A stretch of 64,000 nucleotides of DNA from Clostridia bacterium (lineage in GTDB: Bacteria; Bacillota; Clostridia; Monoglobales; Monoglobaceae): positions 1-64,000 of the forward strand of contig JAFQIA010000007.1 of NCBI GenBank assembly GCA_017397725.1, given 5' to 3'. Numbering within the stretch: the first letter of the stretch is position 1; every line of letters starts with the position of its first letter. A program made the position numbers and the translations under genes. Under the pieces are notes generated by a model that was not told the origin of the DNA, made no database searches, and worked only from the letters and a program-made list of their open reading frames with translations. Of this stretch, positions 54,061 through 62,798 are shown in pieces.

Positions 54061-56239
54061 ATTCTTCTAATGTTCCGCTTGTGGGAGGCGGGGGCGTTGT
54101 TCCGGTGGTGGCACTGGGGGTCGGGGTTTCGGTTCCCTCTCCATCTTCACCCTCGGCTCCCTCTTCGCCCTCCTCTTCGGTCTTCAAGTCCTCGTGTTCT
54201 GAGGTACATTGTCCGGGAAGGTTGTTGGACTTAAAGTAATATCCCTCGACAGGGCAATGCTCCCCTGCCCGTTTTCCGGTAACCGTACAATAATCGATGT
54301 ACGCCACACCGCTGGGGGTGCTGATGCTCCGTCTTTCGTTGAGCTGCTGATGCGCCTTGTTCATTACTGCGCGGAAGGTTCCCACACAGGGGTTGCCGCC
54401 GGCAATCTCCTGAGGTGTGTCATAGCCGTACCAGACCGCCGCAGAATAATAGGGGGTGAACCCTACAAACCAGCGGTTGGTATTTTCGTCGGTAGTACCG
54501 GTCTTACCTGCGGTAAAGATGCCATTGGAAAGTCCTGCACCGCCGCCAGTACCCGAGGTAACAACCTCATTGAGCAGACGGGTCATCACAAAGGCGGTGG
54601 ATGCACTCATTGCCTCGTGGGAATGACGGTCTGCGGTGAGAATCACATTTCCCTCTTTGTCCTTGACCTCGGTGTAAATATAGGGTTTGTTATAGATACC
54701 CTCATTGGCAAAGGTGGCATAGGCAGCCGCCATTTCCAAGACGGTGACGCCATCGGTCAATCCGCCCAGACCCAACTGAGAATAACCAATATCACTGTAA
54801 ATCGTTCCGTTGATATCCCGCTTTTCTACAAGGGTGGTGATGCCCATCTTGTTCCGCAGAAAATCAAAGCTCTTTTTTGCGCCCAAATCATCCAGAACCG
54901 CTACCGCAATGGTATTGAGGGAGCTGCGCACCGCTCTGCGGATATCCACCGCGCCACGATACTGCCGGTCACTGTTGCGGGGCGTCCAGTTGCCGTAAGA
55001 TTTTGCCTCGTCCTGATAAATCGAGCCGGGGGTGATTACCTTTGCCTCAATCGCCGGCGCATAAACCGCGATGGGTTTGATGGACGAGCCCGGCTGTCTG
55101 ACACTCATGGACGCACGGTTCAGGTTCAGGCTCTCCGTCTTTTCGCCAATGCCTCCGGCAATACCCGCCACCTGACCGGTGCGGACATCAATGATGGCAA
55201 TGGCAGACTGCGCCTTGCTGTCAGGGAAATTCTTTACATTTTCATAATACTCTTCCACCGCATTCTGTACCTGCGGTACATAGGTGGTATAAATCTTCAA
55301 GCCGCCGGAATAGACCATCTTGTTTGCCAGACTTTCGGAATAGCCTGCCGCCTGAAGGTCCCGCAACACGTCCCGAATCACCTGATCCACAAAATAGGAG
55401 GTTGCGCCGGTTCCCTTGTTCCTTTCCTTATTGCTGTCTGTAGCAAAGGTAAGGGGTTCGTTGACTGCCTCATCATACTCCTGCTGAGAAATATAGGAAA
55501 GCTCCAGCATTTTGCCCAGAACCATCTTCTGACGTTCCTTATTCTTTTCCGGATTCACAAAGGGGTCATACAAAGACGGGTACTGGGTGATGCCTGCCAA
55601 GGATGCACACTCGGCAAGGGTCAGCTCCGACACATCCTTGTCAAAGTAAATACCTGCTGCAGTCTGCACACCGTTACAACCTTGGGACAGGTAGATGCAG
55701 TTGAGATAAAGCTCTAAAATCTGTTCCTTATCCAGTTGTTTTTCCAATGCCACCGCCCGTGAAATCTCACGGATTTTTCTTGCGGCAACCTGTTCCCGCT
55801 CGCCGGTGATATTTTTCACCAACTGTTGGGTAATGGTGCTTCCGCCAAGGGTGGCACCGCTCTTTCCGGTAATCTTTCTGCCCACCCATGTCATGGTTGC
55901 CTTGATGGTACGAGGAAGGTCATATCCCTTGTGCTTGTAAAAACGCTCATCCTCAATGGACACAAAGGCATCCTTTAAATCCTGCGGAATTTTATCAATA
56001 TCCGCCCATTCCCGATTCTCTTCTGAGCTCAGGGAATGAAGCTCCTTCTCCTCACCGGTTTTGGGGTCTAAGTAGACCAAGGCGGTATTCTGGCGCAGAG
56101 TCAATGCCTCGACATCCAACCCATCCATATTGCCCCAAAGGCCAAAAATCGCACCGCCGAAGAAAATCCCGACCAGCAGGATTCCCGCAAGCAGGGTGGT
56201 TCCAAAAACAAGAAGAAATCTTTTTCTGTATTCTTTCAT
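54059..56239 (-). CDS. Class A penicillin-binding protein (PBP1a-like)
   Basis: The 726-residue bifunctional murein synthase has one N-terminal membrane helix (8-32), a GT51 glycosyltransferase domain (AFVSIEDERFYKHKG, GGSTITQQLVKN, LELYLNCIYL) and a transpeptidase domain with GSSIKP, SSLN and GKTGTTDENTNRWFVGF. The last 50 residues are Glu-rich and then Thr/Pro-rich. The ATG at 56239 has GGAG seven bases upstream; an ATG two codons earlier is too close to it. It supports wall growth alongside the RodA/PBP2 elongasome. Confidence 0.95.
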   Translation of the reverse strand: MKEYRKRFLLVFGTTLLAGILLVGIFFGGAIFGLWGNMDGLDVEALTLRQNTALVYLDPKTGEEKELHSLSSEENREWADIDKIPQDLKDAFVSIEDERFYKHKGYDLPRTIKATMTWVGRKITGKSGATLGGSTITQQLVKNITGEREQVAARKIREISRAVALEKQLDKEQILELYLNCIYLSQGCNGVQTAAGIYFDKDVSELTLAECASLAGITQYPSLYDPFVNPEKNKERQKMVLGKMLELSYISQQEYDEAVNEPLTFATDSNKERNKGTGATSYFVDQVIRDVLRDLQAAGYSESLANKMVYSGGLKIYTTYVPQVQNAVEEYYENVKNFPDSKAQSAIAIIDVRTGQVAGIAGGIGEKTESLNLNRASMSVRQPGSSIKPIAVYAPAIEAKVITPGSIYQDEAKSYGNWTPRNSDRQYRGAVDIRRAVRSSLNTIAVAVLDDLGAKKSFDFLRNKMGITTLVEKRDINGTIYSDIGYSQLGLGGLTDGVTVLEMAAAYATFANEGIYNKPYIYTEVKDKEGNVILTADRHSHEAMSASTAFVMTRLLNEVVTSGTGGGAGLSNGIFTAGKTGTTDENTNRWFVGFTPYYSAAVWYGYDTPQEIAGGNPCVGTFRAVMNKAHQQLNERRSISTPSGVAYIDYCTVTGKRAGEHCPVEGYYFKSNNLPGQCTSEHEDLKTEEEGEEGAEGEDGEGTETPTPSATTGTTPPPPTSGTLEE

Positions 56240-56268
56240 GTTCATTCTCCTTTAAGTTCTTTTATGGT

Positions 56269-56274
56269 AGTATA
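56269..56274 (-). promoter_or_regulatory. Extended -10 promoter of the class A PBP gene
   Basis: On the minus strand TGGTATACT gives a TATACT -10 with the TGn extension, 30 bases before the ATG; no clear -35 is seen. Confidence 0.45.
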
Positions 56275-56286
56275 CCATATTTTTGT

Positions 56287-56316
56287 GTATAAAAAGAGCT
56301 TTCCGTGTTAATAATA
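56287..56316 (+). promoter_or_regulatory. Sigma-F/G-type promoter of the BofC-like gene
   Basis: GTATA (56287-56291) and GTTAATAATA (56307-56316) are 15 bases apart. The Bacillus sigma-F consensus, as I recall it, is GYATA, 15 bases, GGnnAnAnTw; only one position deviates. This fits a forespore gene. Confidence 0.55.
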
Positions 56317-56368
56317 GATTAAATTCGTGTTACAAACGTCGAGAAAGCACAAGATATGGGGGTCTTTT

Positions 56369-56749
56369 ATGGTCAAAAAAATGTTTCGCAGTCTGATTCT
56401 TGGCATCGTGGTCTTTGCGGTTTCCTTACTGGCAGGCTATCTGTCCTATATGCTTACCTATCGTTATCAGGCCCAAAAGGTTCTGGAGCAGCTCCCGCCC
56501 AACGATGCGGTTTCTGCCGCGGCGGTTTCAGTCGCAGGGCCTTTGGACACCCGACAGCACTATCTTGCCCGCATGGAAAACGGAAAAATCGTCATCTATG
56601 CCGTCACCGATGATACCGAATCCTTTTTGTATACCTTGGACATCCGTGCGGGAGAGCTGCCCCCGGGCGACCTTGCAGAGCTTCGTCAAGGCATTGTCCT
56701 GACCAACCGCCAAGAGCTTGCCTCTTTTGAGGAAGACTTTAATAGTTAA
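56369..56749 (+). CDS. BofC C-terminal-domain-like protein
   Basis: The 126-residue product has an N-terminal membrane helix (8-28) and a C-terminal part with HYLARMENGKIVIYAV, RAGELPPGDLAELRQGIVL and a final ELASFEEDFNS. This resembles the BofC C-terminal domain (YxVKExNGKIAVF, DxYVDxLPxxDxxxLxxGI, EELxxLLEDY), found in Clostridial spore-associated proteins; BofC in Bacillus delays SigmaK activation. GGGGG precedes the ATG. The forespore-type promoter upstream supports the call, but family membership is inferred by eye. Confidence 0.65.
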   Translation: MVKKMFRSLILGIVVFAVSLLAGYLSYMLTYRYQAQKVLEQLPPNDAVSAAAVSVAGPLDTRQHYLARMENGKIVIYAVTDDTESFLYTLDIRAGELPPGDLAELRQGIVLTNRQELASFEEDFNS

Positions 56750-56780
56750 AAAATGCATCGGCAAAGCCGATGCATTTTTT
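56748..56780. terminator. Bidirectional terminator between the BofC-like and antiporter genes
   Basis: Perfect 15-bp stem AAAAAATGCATCGGC with an AAA loop, overlapping both stop codons. Confidence 0.85.
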
Positions 56781-57732
56781 ATCGAAGAATAATATAGATC
56801 ACGTACGCAATGTAGGTAATTACCATAGCACCGCCTACCGGGCGGGAAATCTTTTTGCCGGCTGCGGTCAAAAGATATACCATCAGCCCAATCACGAATA
56901 AAATCGCAGTATCGTAAACCGCCAGCATCTCTACGCAAACCGGATGCAAAGTGGCAGAAATCCCCAAAACAAACAGGATATTAAACACATTGGAACCTAC
57001 GATATTACCCCAAGCCAAATCCACCTCGCCTTTGCGGCAAGCAACCAAAGAGGTAATCAGCTCCGGCAGAGAGGTACCAAGGGCAACCACCGTCAACCCA
57101 ATCAGGGTATCGCTGACCCCCAACACCTTTGCAATGGCAGTCGATGCGTCCACCACCAAATCTCCGCCAAAAATCACACCGGCAAGACCGCCAAGGAAAA
57201 AGAGCAGACTCTTCCAAGGAGAGGGCATCTCGGTTTCCTCTTCCATATCCTCACCGTTCATGCCATCCTTGATGTTCATATACATATAGATCCCCATCAA
57301 CAGAAGCAGCAGCAAGCCCTCGGCTCTGCTCAAAAACGGGGCATTCCCCTCGCCCACAATGGGATCGGCAATCATCAAAAGCAGCGCCATCGTAATCACC
57401 AGATGAAATGGGTAATCCCGATTGACTGCAATGGGTTTGATGGGCAGAGGGCGAATCAGGGCACACAAGCCTCCCACCGCAAGCAGATTAAACAAATTGG
57501 AGCCCAAAATATTGGAAATAGAGATGGCATTGTTTCCATTCATCGCAGCGGTAATGCTGACTGCCGCCTCCGGCGCACTGGTACCGAATGCCACAATGGT
57601 CATACCAATGACCAATGTGGGGATATGGAACCGCCGTGCAAAACCTACTGCACCGTCCACCAAAAAATCTGCGCCCTTAATCAAGAGTACAAATCCTACC
57701 AAAAGCAATAAAATATCTAATATTGTTGCCAT
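56779..57732 (-). CDS. Calcium/sodium antiporter (CaCA family)
   Basis: The 317-residue membrane protein has ten or so helices in two inverted halves. Each half bears an alpha repeat: [14 protein letters not shown] with [10 protein letters not shown] in the first, and [13 protein letters not shown] with [10 protein letters not shown] in the second. It should export Ca2+ or exchange Na+ (YrbG type). It has its own promoter. Confidence 0.95.
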   Translation of the reverse strand: MATILDILLLLVGFVLLIKGADFLVDGAVGFARRFHIPTLVIGMTIVAFGTSAPEAAVSITAAMNGNNAISISNILGSNLFNLLAVGGLCALIRPLPIKPIAVNRDYPFHLVITMALLLMIADPIVGEGNAPFLSRAEGLLLLLLMGIYMYMNIKDGMNGEDMEEETEMPSPWKSLLFFLGGLAGVIFGGDLVVDASTAIAKVLGVSDTLIGLTVVALGTSLPELITSLVACRKGEVDLAWGNIVGSNVFNILFVLGISATLHPVCVEMLAVYDTAILFVIGLMVYLLTAAGKKISRPVGGAMVITYIAYVIYIILR

Positions 57733-57767
57733 CTGCCATTCTCCTTATTTTCGTGAAATACCGATTT

Positions 57768-57796
57768 ATTATAATACAGGAACCCCTTTCTGTCAA
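57768..57796 (-). promoter_or_regulatory. Sigma-A promoter of the antiporter gene
   Basis: On the minus strand perfect TTGACA (57791-57796) and perfect TATAAT (57768-57773), 17 bases apart. Confidence 0.85.
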
Positions 57797-57845
57797 ATCA
57801 AAAATATTTTTTCAAAAAAAGATGGTTATTTTTCAAAACTTATGC

Positions 57846-57851
57846 TACAAT
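57846..57851 (+). promoter_or_regulatory. Extended -10 promoter of rubredoxin
   Basis: TATGCTACAAT gives a TACAAT -10 with TGn extension; the -35 (TGGTTA, 17 bases upstream) is weak. The ATG is 36 bases downstream. Confidence 0.5.
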
Positions 57852-57887
57852 AGAATTATAAAATCTTTTTTGAAAGGAGTAACCCAT

Positions 57888-58046
57888 ATGAAAAAGTATG
57901 TTTGCACCGTTTGTGGCTATGTTTATGACGAGGCGGTAGGCGATCCGGACAACGGCATTGAAGCCGGAACTGCTTGGGAGGATGTTCCCGATGACTTCCT
58001 TTGCCCCCTCTGCGGCGTAGGAAAAGACCAATTTGAGGAAGAATAA
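57888..58046 (+). CDS. Rubredoxin
   Basis: The 52-residue one-iron electron carrier has the four iron ligands C6, C9, C39 and C42 in [12 protein letters not shown] and [12 protein letters not shown]. Rubredoxins serve oxygen and peroxide detoxification or electron transfer in strict anaerobes. AAAGGAG lies eight bases before the ATG. It is followed after 134 bases by the NrdD-like gene, which has its own promoter. Confidence 0.98.
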   Translation: MKKYVCTVCGYVYDEAVGDPDNGIEAGTAWEDVPDDFLCPLCGVGKDQFEEE

Positions 58047-58112
58047 TCCCCTTGCTTTTCGGGTCATTCCTCAACATATTGTGTTTGTAATAAAATTTTA
58101 ACACAACATCTA

Positions 58113-58141
58113 TTGACATATGGCAATTCTGGGTGTATAAT
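58113..58141 (+). promoter_or_regulatory. Sigma-A promoter of the NrdD-like gene
   Basis: Perfect TTGACA (58113-58118) and perfect TATAAT (58136-58141), 17 bases apart, indicating strong vegetative expression. Confidence 0.85.
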
Positions 58142-58180
58142 ACGGGCATACGAAAAAATCTGATTTAGGAGGATACTGCA

Positions 58181-58453
58181 ATGACCGTAAACGTGATTAA
58201 TGGAACTATGAATTCCAACGAAATCAATTATTATGCCCAGCATATCCGCAAGAACAATCCGGGGATGGAGATTGATTCTTTGACCCTGACCATCTGTGAT
58301 GACGGCTTTGTGGATGCTGCCTATGATCTGCACCCGGTTCCCTTTGAACGGATTCGCCGGATTACCGGTTATCTGGTAGGAACGGTAGACCGGTTCAACA
58401 ACGCCAAGCGTGCAGAGGAACATGACCGCGTCAAGCATATGAGCTGCAACTAA
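58181..58453 (+). CDS. Free-standing NrdD-like glycyl-radical domain protein
   Basis: The 90-residue product ends in RRITGYLVGTVDRFNNAK followed by RAEEHDRVKH (residues 59-86). The C-terminus of E. coli anaerobic ribonucleotide reductase NrdD reads RRVCGYLG, then FNAGKQEEVKRRVKH, where the glycine after the cysteine is the radical-bearing G681. G63 here occupies that place. The N-terminal 55 residues do not match NrdD, and the CxxC zinc pairs of NrdD are absent (only C39 and C89). AGGAGG lies eight bases before the ATG; a strong terminator follows. Small NrdD-like proteins occur in other Clostridia; their function is not established. Confidence 0.75.
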   Translation: MTVNVINGTMNSNEINYYAQHIRKNNPGMEIDSLTLTICDDGFVDAAYDLHPVPFERIRRITGYLVGTVDRFNNAKRAEEHDRVKHMSCN

Positions 58454-58455
58454 AA

Positions 58456-58497
58456 AACAAGAATCCCCTGACCTTTGGTCAGGGGATTCTTTTGTTT
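58456..58497. terminator. Bidirectional terminator between the NrdD-like gene and rodA
   Basis: AAGAATCCCCTGACC-TTT-GGTCAGGGGATTCTT with flanking ACA/TGT and T runs on both strands. Confidence 0.85.
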
Positions 58498-59602
58498 AAA
58501 AGTGAATCAATCGGCATCGCCAACGGACGTTCAGGACCAATCCAATGGCAAGCATATTGGTCAGCATAGACGAGCCTCCATAACTGAAAAAGGGCAAGGT
58601 GATACCGGTAACCGGGAAAATACCGATGCACATCCCGATATTTTCAAACACCTGAAACAGCAGCATTGCCGCTACGCCGGTACAGATATAGGTACCCAGT
58701 TTGTTTCTGGAATGGATGCCGATATACAGGCATCGGATGATAATTAGGCTCAACAGCAACAAAGTTGCGATCGCCCCCACCATACCCAATTCCTCACAGA
58801 TGGCAGAAAAGATAAAATCGGTATGTCGCTCGGGAAGAAGATTGTTCACCTGACTGGAACCCTTGTAAAGGCCGGTGCCAAAAAGCTTGCCGGAACCTAC
58901 GGCAATCTTGGACTGAATCACGTGGTAGCCAGCTCCCGCCGGATCCCGTTCCGGATGGAACAGGGTAATGATTCGATTTTTTTGGTATTCCTGTAACACA
59001 AAAAACCAAAAAAGCGGAAATGCCGCCGCCAAAGCCGCTACGCCGCCTACGATATACTTCCAGCTGATTCCCGCCACAAAAAGAAGCACCAAGGCAATGC
59101 TGACAAAGACCATGGCGGTTCCAAGGTCGGGTTGGAGCAAAATCAATACACACAAAATGCCCAGATGGGCAAGGAGCTTCAGCACCGTCTTGGGTTGATG
59201 CAGTTTTTCCTCGCATTCAGAAAGATGCTTGGAAAAGGTAATGATAAAGATAATCTTTGCAATCTCTGCCGGCTGCAGATTGATGAATCCAAGGGAGAAC
59301 CAGCTGCGGGCACCGCCCTGCACCGTGCCAATCCCCGGAATCAATACCAGAATCAAAAGTCCTACCGCAACAAGATACAGATGGGTTGCAATCTGGGACA
59401 GATATTGATAATCCAGAATCATCAATGCTACCACACCGCCGATGCCCAGAATCAGGGCAACCGTCTGGATGATGACATAGCGGCTCCCGCCGGTACTGGA
59501 AATCATAATAATCCCAAAGATTGCAGTCAGCAAGGTCAGGATGACCAATGGAATATCCAGATTGCGGCTGAGCCCTCTCAGTCTGTTTCCTTGATAGAAC
59601 AC
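58496..59602 (-). CDS. rodA: RodA/FtsW-family peptidoglycan polymerase
   Basis: The 368-residue SEDS protein has about ten membrane helices. It shows the family segments FSLGFINLQPAEIAKIIFII, LILLQPDLGTAMVF, SKIAVGSGKLFGTGLYKGSS, LPERHTDFIFSAICEELG and the end signature LPFFSYGGSSMLTNMLAIG. SEDS proteins polymerise lipid II together with a class B PBP, here probably the MrdA at 39450. RodA rather than FtsW or SpoVE is favoured by the linkage to mltG and by GLYKGSSQVNNLLPE. The start is GTG with GGAG eight bases upstream. Confidence 0.93.
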   Translation of the reverse strand: MFYQGNRLRGLSRNLDIPLVILTLLTAIFGIIMISSTGGSRYVIIQTVALILGIGGVVALMILDYQYLSQIATHLYLVAVGLLILVLIPGIGTVQGGARSWFSLGFINLQPAEIAKIIFIITFSKHLSECEEKLHQPKTVLKLLAHLGILCVLILLQPDLGTAMVFVSIALVLLFVAGISWKYIVGGVAALAAAFPLFWFFVLQEYQKNRIITLFHPERDPAGAGYHVIQSKIAVGSGKLFGTGLYKGSSQVNNLLPERHTDFIFSAICEELGMVGAIATLLLLSLIIIRCLYIGIHSRNKLGTYICTGVAAMLLFQVFENIGMCIGIFPVTGITLPFFSYGGSSMLTNMLAIGLVLNVRWRCRLIHF

Positions 59603-59606
59603 GGTT

Positions 59607-60254
59607 TCATCTCCTTTTATAACTCAACGCCACGCCGTCCCCCACCGGAAGCACCGAGGTTTCCAGTTGCGGGGTGGATGACAGCATTTTCAGGTATTCC
59701 CTGAGTCGCTTGACAATGGTAATCTTTCGCCGCTGCACCAATTCGTCGGTGGCAGTCATTCCCTTGTAGAGCACATTGTCTGACACCAACAATCCGCCCT
59801 CTTTCAGGCAGCGCATACAATGGGGAAAGAACTCCCCATACTGCGCCTTTGCCGCATCCATAAAAATCATATCATAGCTGCCGTCCATGGTGGGAAGGAT
59901 TTCCTTGGCATCCCCTTCATAAAGGTGGATTTTTTCTTCCATTCCTGCCTTTTTGAAATTCTCCCGTGCCACCCTTGCGGCATCGGGGGAAAGCTCGATG
60001 GTGTCCACCCTTTCACAGCCTGCCGCCACCATACAAATAGCAGAATAGCCGATGGCACAACCTACCTCCAGTACCGATTTCACCTTGCCAAGCTGAATCA
60101 GCAGTTCCAACAGCTTGATGGTTTCCGGTTGGGAAATAGGGACCCCATGCTCCTTGGCAAACGCCTCCATCTCACCCTGAATCCCTTGCCTTTCCGGCAA
60201 CAAATCCCGCAGATAGCGGATGATGTATTCATAATTAATCGAATCGTCAATCAC
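59607..60254 (-). CDS. trmR: O-methyltransferase (TrmR-like)
   Basis: The 215-residue SAM-dependent enzyme has the motif VLEVGCAIGYSAICM near residue 61 and the aspartates of the metal/substrate site in YDMIFMDAAKAQYGEFF, with LVSDNVLYKG later. It matches the class that includes Bacillus TrmR (YrrM), which methylates 5-hydroxyuridine at tRNA position 34. In Bacillus yrrM follows yrrL (mltG), as here. The GTG start has GGGGAG seven bases upstream. Confidence 0.85.
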   Translation of the reverse strand: MIDDSINYEYIIRYLRDLLPERQGIQGEMEAFAKEHGVPISQPETIKLLELLIQLGKVKSVLEVGCAIGYSAICMVAAGCERVDTIELSPDAARVARENFKKAGMEEKIHLYEGDAKEILPTMDGSYDMIFMDAAKAQYGEFFPHCMRCLKEGGLLVSDNVLYKGMTATDELVQRRKITIVKRLREYLKMLSSTPQLETSVLPVGDGVALSYKRR

Positions 60255-60268
60255 CGATGTTCTCCCCT

Positions 60269-61285
60269 TTAGTTGGATTGTGTTTCTATGGTTTTGCGGT
60301 TATGTTCTTCAAAGGTTTCGGAGAACAAATTCTCGCTCCCGTCTGCAGTTGCCACAAAATAGAGATAGTTGGTTTCTGCCGGAGAAAGTGCCGCACGAAT
60401 GGACGCCGCTCCCGGAGAGGCAATGGGTCCATAAGGCAATCCCGCATACATATAAGTATTGTACGGGGAATCAATGGCGGTATCCCGATTGCTGAGAATG
60501 TCTTTTCGTTCCTTTAAGATGTACTGCACCGTGGCACAGGATTCCAGTTTCATCCCTATATCAATACGGTTATAAAACACCGATGCCACAAGCGGACGCT
60601 CGGCATCGTTTGCCGCCTCCCGCTCAATCACCGATGCCATAATCAGGATTTCATCCAAGGTACGGGTACTCCCTGCCTCTTCATAAAGGGGCAATGCCTT
60701 TTGAGAAAATGCCTTGAGCATCTTATCAAGAATCTGGTGCTCCGATTCCTCTCTGGAAAACAAATAGGTATCGGGATAAAGGTATCCCTCCAACCGGTTT
60801 TCCCGCTCCGGAATTTGGGCGATAAAGGGATAATCAAAGGCTCCGGATGCAATCTCCTGATAGAACGCATCTTTGTCGCCCAAGCCCTCTTCCACCAACA
60901 AATCCACAATCTGGCGCAGTTCATAGCCCTCGGGAATCACCACCCGCACTGCGTGCATCTCTTCCGCGTCCGGCGCCGATTGCAGTTTCAGATAAAGTTC
61001 CCCATAGCTCATAGACTTATCCACCCGATGCCAGCCTTTTTTCCAGACCGGCGCTTCCTTGGTCCGCACATAAAGGCGGAAGAAAAAGGGATGGGAAATC
61101 ACATCATTCTCTTTGAGCATGCTTGCGATACTTGCCGTCCCTGCTCCGTCGGAAATCCGCACCTCAAGGCTCTCGGATTTTCCCACGCCAAAAAGGTCAC
61201 CCAAGACGGAAATCCCGATACCGATCAAAAGCACCAGTACCGCCGCAAGGATAAGAGAAAGCAACTTTTTTTTGGATGTTTGCAT
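60269..61285 (-). CDS. mltG: Endolytic murein transglycosylase MltG
   Basis: The 338-residue membrane-anchored protein cuts nascent glycan strands. A membrane helix (9-30) is followed by a LysM-like region, then the YceG domain with RLEGYLYPDTYLF, the catalytic E221 in ASVIEREA, SPYNTYMYAGLPYGPI and LSPAETNYLYFVA. It is 14 bases before trmR and in the same operon as rodA, so polymerisation and strand cutting are co-expressed. Confidence 0.96.
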   Translation of the reverse strand: MQTSKKKLLSLILAAVLVLLIGIGISVLGDLFGVGKSESLEVRISDGAGTASIASMLKENDVISHPFFFRLYVRTKEAPVWKKGWHRVDKSMSYGELYLKLQSAPDAEEMHAVRVVIPEGYELRQIVDLLVEEGLGDKDAFYQEIASGAFDYPFIAQIPERENRLEGYLYPDTYLFSREESEHQILDKMLKAFSQKALPLYEEAGSTRTLDEILIMASVIEREAANDAERPLVASVFYNRIDIGMKLESCATVQYILKERKDILSNRDTAIDSPYNTYMYAGLPYGPIASPGAASIRAALSPAETNYLYFVATADGSENLFSETFEEHNRKTIETQSN

Positions 61286-61303
61286 TTGGACTCACACTCC
61301 CAT

Positions 61304-62215
61304 CTATTGGAACAACAGCAGTCCCAAAATACTCACAATACAGAGTAAAATCGGCAGATTCACAAAACTCTGCCCCAAAAATTCTTTAGTTTCTATCCGC
61401 ACCACCGACTTCTTTCGCTTGGTGATGGTGGAAAGGATGATCCAGCCAACGGCAAACACTGCCACCCCAAAGGCAAACAATTGAAGGGTTCCCACCGGCG
61501 TGTCAAACAGTTCGTTGCTGAAATAAGAAAGCAGGAGTGCCGTGATATTGTTCACCAAATGGAATAGCATACACGCATACAAAGAGCCTGTCCGTCTGAG
61601 CAACAATATAAGCATCGCCCCCAAAAACAGGTAGCCGATAAAGCCTGCCACGCTGCCGTGCATCAGGGCAAACATCACGGTGGTAAAAATCAGCGCCACA
61701 TAGCTGTTAAACTCTGCCATAACGCCATAGACAATGCCTCTTAACAAAAATTCTTCAAACACCGCAGGGACAATCCCCAGAACCAGAATCGCCATAGTCA
61801 GTTCCCAAGGTGTTTGGGGGATGAATCCATCGCTTTGCCCCAGCAACAGGTTCAGGGGCAGGTTCAGGACAATCATCACAAACTGGCAACCAAACCCCGC
61901 CAGAATAATCCAAGGAATCAATGTGCTTTTGCAACGTTTAAGTCCAAATCCCTCTCGTGCCTCCCGCACGGTGAGCAGGCGGTTTTCCTTGGCATAAAGG
62001 GAAATGGGAAGCAGATATGCCAACAGTTCAATCACCAACATCTGCAGATACACCGGAGGCGGCACGGCAAAAAAGCTGGAAATCAGTCCTGCCACCATCG
62101 TGACCGCCGTCTGGACCACTACCACAAAAAACAGCATCCAGCGTATGCTTTTTAATTTATGTTTTCCCTCCCGATAGGAGGTGCTTTGCATCCAATCTTT
62201 TTCTTGCGAAACCAT
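61304..62215 (-). CDS. CPBP-family intramembrane metalloprotease
   Basis: The 303-residue polytopic protein has the CAAX/CPBP motifs EEFLLRG (motif 1, near residue 170), FALMHG (motif 2) and HLVNN (motif 3). Members process small peptides or prenylated proteins; the target here is unknown. The ATG at 62215 has AAAGGTG five bases upstream. It lies between fcl and mltG with short gaps. Confidence 0.9.
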   Translation of the reverse strand: MVSQEKDWMQSTSYREGKHKLKSIRWMLFFVVVVQTAVTMVAGLISSFFAVPPPVYLQMLVIELLAYLLPISLYAKENRLLTVREAREGFGLKRCKSTLIPWIILAGFGCQFVMIVLNLPLNLLLGQSDGFIPQTPWELTMAILVLGIVPAVFEEFLLRGIVYGVMAEFNSYVALIFTTVMFALMHGSVAGFIGYLFLGAMLILLLRRTGSLYACMLFHLVNNITALLLSYFSNELFDTPVGTLQLFAFGVAVFAVGWIILSTITKRKKSVVRIETKEFLGQSFVNLPILLCIVSILGLLLFQ

Positions 62216-62219
62216 TGTT

Positions 62220-62798
62220 TCACCTTTCTTCTGTTTCGATTTTCTCGGTAATGACCAAATCCACAGGCTTGTCAAAGGCATCCTTGGGAAGGTTCTCGGT
62301 CAGGCAAGCAGAAAAGGCAAGCCCCACCATAAGCCCGTGAAAGTCTTGGGTATATCGGTCATAATAGCCGCCGCCGTAACCCAGTCGGGTTCCGTCCTTG
62401 GCAAAAGCAAGGGCAGGGAGCAAAATCAACTCCACCTGCTCAGGCGGGAGAATCGGTCCGTCCTTTGGCTCTAAAATGCCGTACGCCCCTGTTTGCAGCT
62501 GCTCCAAATCCTGAATCACAATCGCATCCATCTTGTGGGTGACTTTGTCACAGCGGGGTACCCCCACCGTTACTCCAAGAGAGAGTAATTTTGCAATCAA
62601 ACTATGGGTATGGACCTCACTTCCAATGGAAAGGTAGACAAAAACCCGTTTGATCTGCTTTTCCTGAATCAGGGCAAGGACCTTTTCTGCAATTATTTCA
62701 CTATCTATTTCCCGTTGTGCGGGGGGAATCCCATCCCGCACGGTCCGGAAATGCTTTCTTTTTTCCGCCTTTTGGGCAGCGATTGATTCACACATCAT
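62220..62798 (-). CDS. 5-formyltetrahydrofolate cyclo-ligase
   Basis: The 192-residue enzyme turns 5-formyl-THF into methenyl-THF using ATP. It shows KRKHFRTVRDGIPPAQRE at the start, VFVYLSIGSEVHTHSLI, and the ATP/folate motifs PALAFAKDGTRLGYGGGYYDR. Its start lies inside the DJ-1 gene end (about 10 bases of overlap), so translation is coupled; the ribosome site is weak, and 62795 is an alternative start. Confidence 0.93.
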   Translation of the reverse strand: MMCESIAAQKAEKRKHFRTVRDGIPPAQREIDSEIIAEKVLALIQEKQIKRVFVYLSIGSEVHTHSLIAKLLSLGVTVGVPRCDKVTHKMDAIVIQDLEQLQTGAYGILEPKDGPILPPEQVELILLPALAFAKDGTRLGYGGGYYDRYTQDFHGLMVGLAFSACLTENLPKDAFDKPVDLVITEKIETEER

